From the NCBI GenBank assembly GCA_025455595.1, contig JALOMD010000201.1:1-6060 (forward strand): a stretch of 6,060 bases of DNA. The letters are read 5' to 3'. The number at the start of each line of letters is the position of its first letter. Position 1 is the first letter of the stretch. The position numbers were made by a program, and so were the translations under genes. Below the pieces are notes generated by a model. It was not told the DNA's origin. It did not search any database and worked only from the letters and a program-made list of their open reading frames with translations. The stretch is from Cytophagales bacterium (GTDB taxonomy: Bacteria; Bacteroidota; Bacteroidia; Cytophagales; 172606-1). This document shows, one piece after another, positions 1 to 4,683 of this stretch.

Positions 1-898
1 ACTGCCGGATTTTGTTCACGTGGTCGTTCAGCGTCCGTTGCCGCGAGGCCAGCAGTTTTTCGCGGTTCAGCAAATCGGCTTTGGCTTTCTCGACGGCTGC
101 GTCTTTTTGCGCCACTTCGGCTTGCAGGCGGATGCGTTTTTCGTTCTCGGCCTCCAGTTGGTGCTTCAGCTTGTCCAGCGTGCCTTGGAAACGTCCCACG
201 GTTTGGTGCGCCAACGCCACGCTGTACGACTTGTACTTGTTTTTCAACTGAAAGTACTCCTCGGCCTGCCGCGCCTGCCGCTCCAGCGACTTCATGTTTT
301 TGGTAATCTCGTGCAGCAGGTCTTCCACCCGTTCCAAGTCGCTGTCGGTGTCTTCGAGTTTACGCAGGGTTTCCTTCTTGCGAATCTTGAACTTGGAAAT
401 GCCCGCCGCCTCCTCGAACAGCCCGCGCCGCGAGTCGTTTTTGTCGTTGAGCAGGTCGTCCACCATTTTCAGTTCAATGATGGCGTAGCTGTCCGGCCCG
501 ATGCCCGTGTCCATGAACAGGTTGTTGATGTCCTTGAGGCGGCACGGTACGCCGTTGAGCAGGTATTCGCTGTCGCCGGTGCGGTAATAGCGGCGGGCAA
601 TGGTCACTTGCGAGTATTCGGTGGGCAGAATGTTGCGGGTGTTGTTGAACGTGAGCGACACCTCGGCCATTTGCAGCGGCTTGCGGCGGCGGGTGCCGTT
701 GAAAATCACGTTCTCCATTTTGTCCGAACGGAGGTTTTTGGTCTTTTGCTCGCCCAGCACCCAGCGGATGGCATCCACCACGTTCGACTTGCCGCAGCCG
801 TTCGGCCCTACGATGCCTGTGATACCGTTGTCGAATTGGATGACGATCTTGTCGGCGAAACTTTTGAATCCTTTGATTTCCAGTTGGTGGAGTTGCAT
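1..898 (-). CDS. smc: Chromosome segregation/condensation ATPase SMC, N-terminal 299 codons (partial)
   Basis: SMC forms the ATPase core of the SMC-ScpAB condensin that compacts and segregates the chromosome. Reading leftward from the ATG at 896-898, the protein opens with MQLHQLEIKGFKSFADK and has the Walker A motif GPNGCGKSN at residues 31-39. It continues with the signature ENVIFNGTRRRKP (about 62-74), MAEVSLTFNNT (77-87), the segment TGIGPDSYAIIELKMVDDLLNDKNDSRRGLFEEAAG (131-166, quoted here only as a landmark: key residues G132, Y138, E142, F161, E162, E163), and then a charged coiled coil from about residue 175 to the window edge. Bacterial SMC is usually near 1,180 residues, so about a quarter is visible; hinge, second coil and Walker B head lie outside to the left. 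No start further upstream gives family-like sequence. I see no clear -33/-7 promoter in the upstream gap and no Shine-Dalgarno; an array of AAAC-ending heptads ends 7 bases before the ATG. Confidence 0.97.
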   Translation of the reverse strand, partial: MQLHQLEIKGFKSFADKIVIQFDNGITGIVGPNGCGKSNVVDAIRWVLGEQKTKNLRSDKMENVIFNGTRRRKPLQMAEVSLTFNNTRNILPTEYSQVTIARRYYRTGDSEYLLNGVPCRLKDINNLFMDTGIGPDSYAIIELKMVDDLLNDKNDSRRGLFEEAAGISKFKIRKKETLRKLEDTDSDLERVEDLLHEITKNMKSLERQARQAEEYFQLKNKYKSYSVALAHQTVGRFQGTLDKLKHQLEAENEKRIRLQAEVAQKDAAVEKAKADLLNREKLLASRQRTLNDHVNKIRQ

Positions 899-905
899 TA
901 ACTTC

Positions 906-954
906 GTTTGGCGTTTACTGTTTTCAGTTTGTGGTTTTATGTTTTCGGTTCGCC
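906..954. repeat. Heptanucleotide tandem array, GTTTnnn x6 plus one degenerate unit
   Basis: Six consecutive 7-base units begin with GTTT followed by three variable bases (GGC, ACT, TCA, GTG, TAT, TCG), and a seventh unit is GTTCGCC. On the smc coding strand they read nnnAAAC and stop 7 bases before the smc start codon, so the array would lie in the smc leader or promoter. The register is exact with no indels. It resembles in kind the short tandemly repeated heptanucleotides described in cyanobacteria; that is analogy only. Confidence 0.75.
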
Positions 955-1032
955 GAGTCTGTGAGACAATCTCTCTTTATGCGCATTTTCTCTAAGAAGT
1001 CGCTTGGCAAGTAGCATACGGTTCCGTAATCC

Positions 1033-1063
1033 GGCGTTTTAGGCAAAATTTGCTCAAAACGCC
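1033..1063 (+). repeat. Dispersed 31-base palindromic repeat, copy 1
   Basis: Outer arms are GGCGTTTT and AAAACGCC, 8 of 8 paired, and the core is GCAAAATTTGC, with AG on one side and TC on the other making the only imperfect pairs. The asymmetric bases (AGGC ... GCTC) define an orientation, here plus. It lies between smc and copy 2, not directly behind a gene. No T-tract follows on either strand, so it is not a canonical intrinsic terminator. Confidence 0.9.
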
Positions 1064-1248
1064 ATATGTATGCAGGTCTTCTCGCAGGGCGGGATGACCG
1101 GAATCCACCGGCAGTCAAGACAACAGGCTGGGATTCCAACATGACACCGGTGTCTCCTTGGTTAACAAGGCCAAAGGTAATCGAAAAATGGGGAATTGGA
1201 CAGAGAAAAAGGTGTGTGGAGCGGCTCAAAGCACTGTTGTTCGCAAAA

Positions 1249-1279
1249 GGCGTTTTAAGCAAAATTTGCCTAAAACGCC
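1249..1279 (-). repeat. Dispersed 31-base palindromic repeat, copy 2, behind the glycosyltransferase gene
   Basis: The arms GGCGTTTT/AAAACGCC are perfect and the core is GCAAATTTTGC on the minus strand. It lies 41 bases past the glycosyltransferase stop and is oriented like that gene. On the minus strand the stem is followed by TTTTG, so among the copies this one most resembles a weak intrinsic terminator and could end glycosyltransferase transcription. Confidence 0.9.
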
Positions 1280-1320
1280 GCGAATGACTTGAAATCAAAC
1301 AGTGATTTTTCAGTGAGTTG

Positions 1321-2247
1321 TCAATGTGGCCTGTGTTCCCCTAACAGCCGGTGCAGCCGTATTCTGTAAGTCAGGTATATGTGGTAAAGCTTGCCGACAA
1401 CGCTGGCAATGCGGTTGTTATCCCACGCCGTCACCAAACGATAGTTTAGTGCAGGATTGAACACACATGCGGCGTAAGAGAGATTGGACTCGCACAGCAT
1501 GACCTGCTGGCAGCGCGAAAGACAGTAGCAGTCGAGCAAGGCTTCCAGACCCAATTGGTAAGGAATCGAACCATTACCTGTCGGCCTATGGAGGCGAGCA
1601 CCGTCAGCACTGCGGATTGTCGTATTGAACAGCGTTTTTTCAATTCCGAAAGCGTCAACAGCCTTCTGTAGCAGCCTTGCGTCGTCAGTGGCGATGAAAA
1701 GCCGGTCATATGCGGGCAATTCTTTGCGTATCAGTTTTTCCCACGTTTCCCAATGGACAGGCTTCACTTCCGAACTGTGATCGGTGCCTCGCAAATGAAC
1801 ACCTAAAACACGGTTGCCGCCGAACAACCGTACGGTTTCCTCATCCAAATAACGGGCAATCGCGGGGTGAAACGGCAGCCCGTCGTGCAGCGTTTGGTGC
1901 AGACGCTTGAAGTAATTCCGATGCCAAACCCGATAAGGATAGGTTTGCTGCGCATTACAAAACACACTCGGAACCCTGTCAACGTCCGCACCGGACAAGG
2001 GCTGACGGAAAAAATACTCCAAGAAATTGGAGTTACCGCCGAACATGCTCGGTTGGCTGTATGCATACTGCCTGCTGCGCATGTCTATGTAAAAAGCCTG
2101 TTTGCGGCCGCGTGCATAGGCGATGCCGTACAGCACAGCCAACAGCACAGAGAAAAAGCCTCTTTCGCAAACCGGCCTGTCTCGGCAGGGACAATCCAAA
2201 CGGGTGTGGTGCTGACAAACGTGGATGTGATAGACAGCGTCAGCCAT
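1321..2247 (-). CDS. Fucosyltransferase-like glycosyltransferase (GT23/NodZ/O-fucosyltransferase type), 308 aa
   Basis: Probably a cytoplasmic GT-B enzyme that moves a sugar, likely fucose from GDP-fucose, onto a cell-surface glycan or similar acceptor. The key motif is GVHLRGTDH at residues 149-157, the HxRxxD nucleotide-sugar site of alpha-1,6- and O-fucosyltransferases. It is followed by RLFIATDD (182-189) and LDCYCLSRCQQVMLCESNLSY (238-258; 21 residues, key D239, C240, S256), matching the family's late 'LS...V.t.SS..y' segment. Near the start, GFFSVLLAVLYGIAYA (30-45) matches the first Rossmann helix. I prefer the ATG at 2247; an in-frame TTG at 2310 would add 21 residues without family character. 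Four cysteines at 11, 19, 21 and 27 are unusual. It lies 123 bases downstream of hpt on the same strand; no promoter of its own was found, so co-transcription is possible. Family membership is fairly sure; donor and acceptor are inferred. Confidence 0.83.
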   Translation of the reverse strand: MADAVYHIHVCQHHTRLDCPCRDRPVCERGFFSVLLAVLYGIAYARGRKQAFYIDMRSRQYAYSQPSMFGGNSNFLEYFFRQPLSGADVDRVPSVFCNAQQTYPYRVWHRNYFKRLHQTLHDGLPFHPAIARYLDEETVRLFGGNRVLGVHLRGTDHSSEVKPVHWETWEKLIRKELPAYDRLFIATDDARLLQKAVDAFGIEKTLFNTTIRSADGARLHRPTGNGSIPYQLGLEALLDCYCLSRCQQVMLCESNLSYAACVFNPALNYRLVTAWDNNRIASVVGKLYHIYLTYRIRLHRLLGEHRPH

Positions 2248-2322
2248 GAGGTCAAGATTAAAGAAGCGGAATTGCAGATTGCGGAAAGTGCTTCGCGCCA
2301 AGGCTTGCAAAGAGGAAGGAAC

Positions 2323-2353
2323 GTCGTTTTAGGCGATTTTTGCTCAAAACGCC
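2323..2353 (+). repeat. Dispersed palindromic repeat, copy 3 (degenerate), behind hpt
   Basis: It has the same layout as the other copies, but one outer base pair is broken (GTCGTTTT against AAAACGCC) and the core has drifted (GGCGATTTTTGC). It differs from copy 1 at four positions. It starts 17 bases past the hpt stop codon, in the 123-base gap before the glycosyltransferase. Its asymmetric bases point against the direction of hpt, and no T-tract follows on the minus strand. Confidence 0.8.
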
Positions 2354-2370
2354 GCGCATGGCACCTGCGT

Positions 2371-2901
2371 TCAATCCTTCAGCACGTACAAGTCGGGCAG
2401 ATTGCGGGCAAAACCGTCGTAGTCGAGGCCGTAGCCCACCACGAAACGGTTGGGGATGTCGAAGCCCACGTATTTCAGGGCGAGGTCGGTCTGCATGGCT
2501 TCGCGTTTGCACAGCAGGGTGGCCACCTCCAGCGAGGCAGGCATTTGTTCACGCAGTTGCGCCAATAACCGGCTCATGGTCAGGGCTGTATCCACAATAT
2601 CCTCAACCACCACCACATGGCGACCTTCGATGTTTTCCTGCAACCCGATGACCTCCGTAAGCGTGCCCGTGCTGGCCGTGGACTGGTACGAATGCACCCG
2701 CACAAACGACACATGGCACGGCACCGACACGTGCCTGATCAAATCGGCGGCGAAGATGAACGAGCCGTTCAGCACGGCCACAAACAGCGGCTCTTTGTTG
2801 GCGTAGTCGCGGCTGAGTTGCGCCGCCAGTTGACTGGTGCGGGCCAAAATCTCCGTTTCCGGCAAAAAAACCTCAAACTGCTTGTCTTTGACCTGAACCA
2901 T
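2371..2901 (-). CDS. hpt: Hypoxanthine (guanine) phosphoribosyltransferase, 176 aa
   Basis: A purine-salvage enzyme that joins hypoxanthine or guanine to PRPP to give IMP or GMP in the cytoplasm. Family motifs in order: VAVLNGSFIF (41-50), the PPi loop and first conserved block; HSYQSTASTGT (70-80), the flexible loop that closes over the active site; VVVVEDIVDTALT (96-108), the PRPP-binding motif with acidic pair E100/D101 and the catalytic-base aspartate D104; LLCKREA (129-135), with the purine-contacting lysine K132; and VGYGLDYDGFARNLP (155-169). The length is normal for bacterial HPRT. The start is the ATG at 2901, 29 bases from a very good promoter; an in-frame TTG at 2949 would add 16 residues but lies upstream of the -7 box. 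The PRPP loop reads DTALT where DTGLT is usual, a conservative change. It has its own promoter and is insulated from the upstream membrane gene by a terminator. Confidence 0.96.
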   Translation of the reverse strand: MVQVKDKQFEVFLPETEILARTSQLAAQLSRDYANKEPLFVAVLNGSFIFAADLIRHVSVPCHVSFVRVHSYQSTASTGTLTEVIGLQENIEGRHVVVVEDIVDTALTMSRLLAQLREQMPASLEVATLLCKREAMQTDLALKYVGFDIPNRFVVGYGLDYDGFARNLPDLYVLKD

Positions 2902-2929
2902 GTGCGTGCGGATTGGCTGCGAAAGGCTG

Positions 2930-2960
2930 CAAAAATAAGCCGGAATCAAAGGAATGCAAA
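2930..2960 (-). promoter_or_regulatory. Bacteroidota-type promoter of hpt
   Basis: On the minus strand the -33 box TTTG (2957-2960) is followed by exactly 19 bases and the -7 box TATTTTTG (2930-2937), a full match to TAnnTTTG. The -7 box ends 28 bases before the hpt ATG, which predicts a leader of about 20 bases. It lies immediately beyond the terminator of the upstream gene, so hpt should be an independent unit. Confidence 0.8.
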
Positions 2961-2978
2961 CCGACAGGCGAAGGACTG

Positions 2979-3013
2979 AAAAACAAAAGGCGGACGAGAA
3001 AACCTCGTCCGCC
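2979..3013 (-). terminator. Intrinsic terminator of the pyrophosphatase-like gene
   Basis: On the minus strand a perfect 10-bp stem (GGCGGACGAG with CTCGTCCGCC) closes a 5-base loop and is followed directly by TTTTGTTTTT. This is a classical Rho-independent terminator, and only for minus-strand transcripts because the plus strand has no T-tract. It lies about 100 bases after the membrane gene stop, beyond palindrome copy 4, and just before the hpt promoter. Confidence 0.92.
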
Positions 3014-3039
3014 CAGTCATGGACAATGATAAACGTAAA

Positions 3040-3099
3040 CCGGCGTTTTGGGCGTTCCCGCTTATTGCGGGATTTGCTAATTTTTGCCTAAAACGCCGG
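3040..3099 (-). repeat. Dispersed palindromic repeat, copy 4, expanded to 60 bases with a nested hairpin
   Basis: The outer arms are longer than in the other copies: CCGGCGTTTTGGGC at the left and GCCTAAAACGCCGG at the right, complementary except for one position. Instead of the short core they enclose about 32 bases holding a second hairpin, TCCCGC/GCGGGA around TTATT at 3056-3072. It begins 16 bases past the membrane gene stop. Because a full intrinsic terminator follows at 2979-3013, this copy is not needed for termination. Confidence 0.85.
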
Positions 3100-3115
3100 A
3101 CGTATTCCCAATTTT

Positions 3116-4321
3116 TCAGAAAAACACTTTCTTGCCAAAAGTAAGCTGCGCGTTCAGGTTCGACAGCAAAGCCACTGCCGAAACGATGATGCCGTACAGG
3201 CCGACTTCTTCGAAGGCGTGGTGCAGGAACCAAGCCACCAAAACTACCGGAATGGTCAAACAAACAACCCTGAACGTGTGGCGCAGTGGACGCAAATACC
3301 AAGCCTCGGACGGCACCGCTTTGGCAAACACCCACTGGTAATAACGGGTGCGCAACCAGTGGTAAGCGTGCCCGGCTTCGAGCAGCAGCAGGCCGCCAAT
3401 CGAACCCATGCCCGCCGCCAAAAACACCTCCGACGACAAGTTTTCCTGACCTTCGATCACCCAGTACGCGGGCAGCAAGGTCACTACCAGCACGTATGCC
3501 ACCACCAGCATGGCAAACACGCCCAAGATGCGTTTGATGGCTGGCGGCAAATCCAAGTCGCGCAGCAAGCGGCGCATAGCCAGCGATACGCAGATGCCGC
3601 AAAACGCCAGCACCGCAGGCAACCACACAATACCCGCCGCTTGCGATACATCGCTGAGGTTCAGGGCATTTGCTTCTACCAAGGTGGTGCCCAGCAGCAC
3701 GCCGGCCACAATGGTGCCAGCCAGAACATCAAACCGTTCGGGAATGAATTGCTGGGTCGTTACGTTCTTGGCTTGGTTGCGGCTGTCGCCTTGCAGTGCC
3801 ATCACCAACATCATCACTGCCGAGCCGCCTAATGCGAATCCGCCCAGCAGAGACAGCGTCGGATATATCGTCCACAGGAAATGACTGTTCTGGTTGAAAA
3901 ACACAAACAACAGCGCGGCAAGCCCGATGATAAGGCTGCCCGCACGCGAAAACGTTTGACTGGGCATCAGTTGCCATCCGGTGAAAGAGGCGTTGCCGGT
4001 GGTCAGAACACTTTTGCGGTTCCATTCAGGACTAATGAGTATGCTGGCCACCACCGAAACGGCACCGGCCAAAACAGCATCGCTGACAATGGACAAAATA
4101 TCGGCACCGGTTTGCAAATAGCAGAGAATCAGCGTGGAGGCGGCCAAAAGGCACACGGTGAGTGACTTGTAAGAACGCGATGCCCAAGCGTCGAACCGGG
4201 GGCGGAACGGCCGACGTGCCAAGCCAACCAAAGGCCAATTGGCTGCCAACATCTGCCACCCGTCATGCCGCGCGACACGGCCATCGAGCAGTGTCGAATT
4301 ATAATAAAACCTGTTTTTCAT
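3116..4321 (-). CDS. Membrane pyrophosphatase-like protein, N-terminal-half homologue lacking catalytic motifs, 401 aa
   Basis: A polytopic inner-membrane protein with about ten predicted helices (roughly 52-70, 76-97, 126-142, 148-176, 197-216, 231-249, 264-284, 297-314, 349-368, 373-392). Several blocks line up, from memory, with the first part of membrane-bound pyrophosphatases (HppA): LLGGFALGGSAVMML (158-172), GTIVAGVLLGTTLVEANAL (202-220) with the following WLPAVLAFCGICVS (233-246), the VFLAAGMGSIGGLLL helix (299-313) with HAYHWLRTRYY (318-328), and above all VGLYGIIVSAVALLSNL (373-389), matching the GLYGIaiaAvgMLSt signature. HppA is about 700 residues; here the protein stops just after that signature. 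The pyrophosphate-binding DVGADLVGK and DNVGDNVGD motifs are absent, apparently with about 40 residues deleted near 185-200. Pumping or hydrolysis is therefore unlikely. It has its own promoter and terminator and an intact frame, so it appears to be maintained. It could instead be an unrelated membrane family. Confidence 0.68.
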   Translation of the reverse strand: MKNRFYYNSTLLDGRVARHDGWQMLAANWPLVGLARRPFRPRFDAWASRSYKSLTVCLLAASTLILCYLQTGADILSIVSDAVLAGAVSVVASILISPEWNRKSVLTTGNASFTGWQLMPSQTFSRAGSLIIGLAALLFVFFNQNSHFLWTIYPTLSLLGGFALGGSAVMMLVMALQGDSRNQAKNVTTQQFIPERFDVLAGTIVAGVLLGTTLVEANALNLSDVSQAAGIVWLPAVLAFCGICVSLAMRRLLRDLDLPPAIKRILGVFAMLVVAYVLVVTLLPAYWVIEGQENLSSEVFLAAGMGSIGGLLLLEAGHAYHWLRTRYYQWVFAKAVPSEAWYLRPLRHTFRVVCLTIPVVLVAWFLHHAFEEVGLYGIIVSAVALLSNLNAQLTFGKKVFF

Positions 4322-4352
4322 GGCTCGTTTTAACTAAATACGAAAGAACACC

Positions 4353-4371
4353 GTTGTTATTACATAACAAC
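4353..4371 (-). promoter_or_regulatory. Perfect inverted repeat in the leader of the pyrophosphatase-like gene
   Basis: GTTGTTAT and ATAACAAC are perfectly complementary 8-base arms around a 3-base spacer, 31 bases upstream of the ATG and about 20 bases downstream of the promoter -7 box. It would form a small hairpin in the mRNA leader, or act as a dimeric repressor operator. There is no T-tract, so it is not a terminator. Confidence 0.5.
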
Positions 4372-4391
4372 CTTTAGTGTATTCAACGGGA

Positions 4392-4422
4392 CAAAAGTAA
4401 CCACTATATGTCAAAAATCAAA
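4392..4422 (-). promoter_or_regulatory. Bacteroidota-type promoter of the pyrophosphatase-like gene
   Basis: On the minus strand TTTG (4419-4422), exactly 19 bases, then TACTTTTG (4392-4399) fit TTTG/TAnnTTTG completely, with the same spacing as the hpt promoter. Transcription would begin near 4385, giving a leader of about 65 bases that contains the inverted repeat at 4353-4371. Confidence 0.75.
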
Positions 4423-4568
4423 ACGCATTCTTGTTAATAAGCTGATAATCAATTGAATAAAAATAACCACTACTAAACCCGTACTGCTGTTTTCCGACCA
4501 GTTCGCTGCAAACTGCCACCGTATATGAGAATAATCATAAAAAAAACTTACATACGCAACGCTTCTGG

Positions 4569-4599
4569 TTTGGCTTTTGTACGAATAGTACGATTCTTG
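4569..4599 (+). promoter_or_regulatory. Weak candidate promoter of the TPR gene
   Basis: TTTG at 4569-4572 is followed after 19 bases by GATTCTTG at 4592-4599, which matches four of six fixed positions of TAnnTTTG. The spacing equals that of the two good promoters in the window, but the -7 box is poor. It would give a leader of about 78 bases. Confidence 0.3.
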
Positions 4600-4616
4600 T
4601 AGGTGCATGAGGCGGC

Positions 4617-4642
4617 CTTGCCTTTCGCTCACGCGAAACAAG
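4617..4642 (+). promoter_or_regulatory. Leader hairpin upstream of the TPR gene
   Basis: CTTG, a two-base bulge and TTTCGC pair with GCGAAA and CAAG around the loop TCAC, giving a ten-pair stem that ends 41 bases before the ATG. No T-tract follows. It may affect mRNA stability or translation; function is inferred only from position. Confidence 0.4.
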
Positions 4643-4683
4643 ACCAACAACTCACGCCGAAGTGTTTGCCTGAAAAACTCCTT

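Larger units (their letters stand above)
1033..1279. other. Possible 247-base element bounded by oppositely oriented palindrome copies
   Basis: Copy 1 matches the reverse complement of copy 2 with two differences over 31 bases, against three in direct alignment, so the two copies read as weak terminal inverted repeats around 185 bases of structured non-coding sequence. This could be a miniature, non-autonomous element or a paired REP-type unit. I see no target-site duplication, which weakens the mobile-element reading; two independent repeats in an old spacer is an equally possible explanation. Confidence 0.35.
899..1320. other. 422-base intergenic region between the glycosyltransferase gene and smc
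   Basis: No credible gene is present. The open frames on both strands (for example 924-1298 minus and 1066-1287 plus) run straight through the palindromic repeats and have no recognisable domain. From left to right the region contains the heptad array, palindrome copy 1, a structured spacer, palindrome copy 2 and a 41-base stretch to the glycosyltransferase stop. The spacer has GGAATCC at 1100-1106 facing GGATTCC at 1131-1137, a perfect 12-base palindrome GACACCGGTGTC at 1143-1154, and a hairpin CCTTG/CAAGG at 1156-1170. An smc promoter must lie here or further upstream, but I found no clean TTTG/TAnnTTTG pair. Confidence 0.7.
4322..4683. other. 362-base divergent intergenic region
   Basis: It separates the leftward membrane gene from the rightward TPR gene and contains no credible ORF. 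The left third holds the membrane gene leader, its inverted repeat and promoter. The middle (about 4423-4560) is AT-rich with no recognised element. The right third holds a weak candidate promoter and a leader hairpin for the TPR gene. No palindrome copy is present here, in contrast to the regions behind stop codons. Confidence 0.7.

Noticed and set aside
20..901. Long plus-strand open frame opposite smc
   Set aside because: It is the antisense of the SMC coding region, which has every conserved motif on the minus strand; the plus-strand translation is low-complexity in Val, His and Gln.
924..1298. 124-codon open frame on the minus strand between the glycosyltransferase gene and smc
   Set aside because: It runs through both palindrome copies and the heptad array, and similar peptide segments (RFRQILLKTP-like, RFEQILPKTP) come only from translating the two repeat copies. 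No domain, no promoter.
2323..2353. Intrinsic terminator for hpt
   Set aside because: The palindrome is hairpin-forming, but on the hpt strand the stem is followed by GTTCCTTCC instead of a T-tract and one terminal pair is broken.
1867..2568. 233-codon plus-strand frame spanning the glycosyltransferase start and the end of hpt
   Set aside because: It overlaps two well-supported minus-strand genes and crosses palindrome copy 3; there is no recognisable product.
2946..3626. 226-codon minus-strand frame overlapping the pyrophosphatase-like gene in another phase
   Set aside because: It continues through palindrome copy 4 and the intrinsic terminator, and the main frame has coherent membrane helices and HppA-like blocks. 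I also considered it as a frameshifted C-terminal continuation of the pump, but it shows none of the C-terminal pyrophosphatase motifs.
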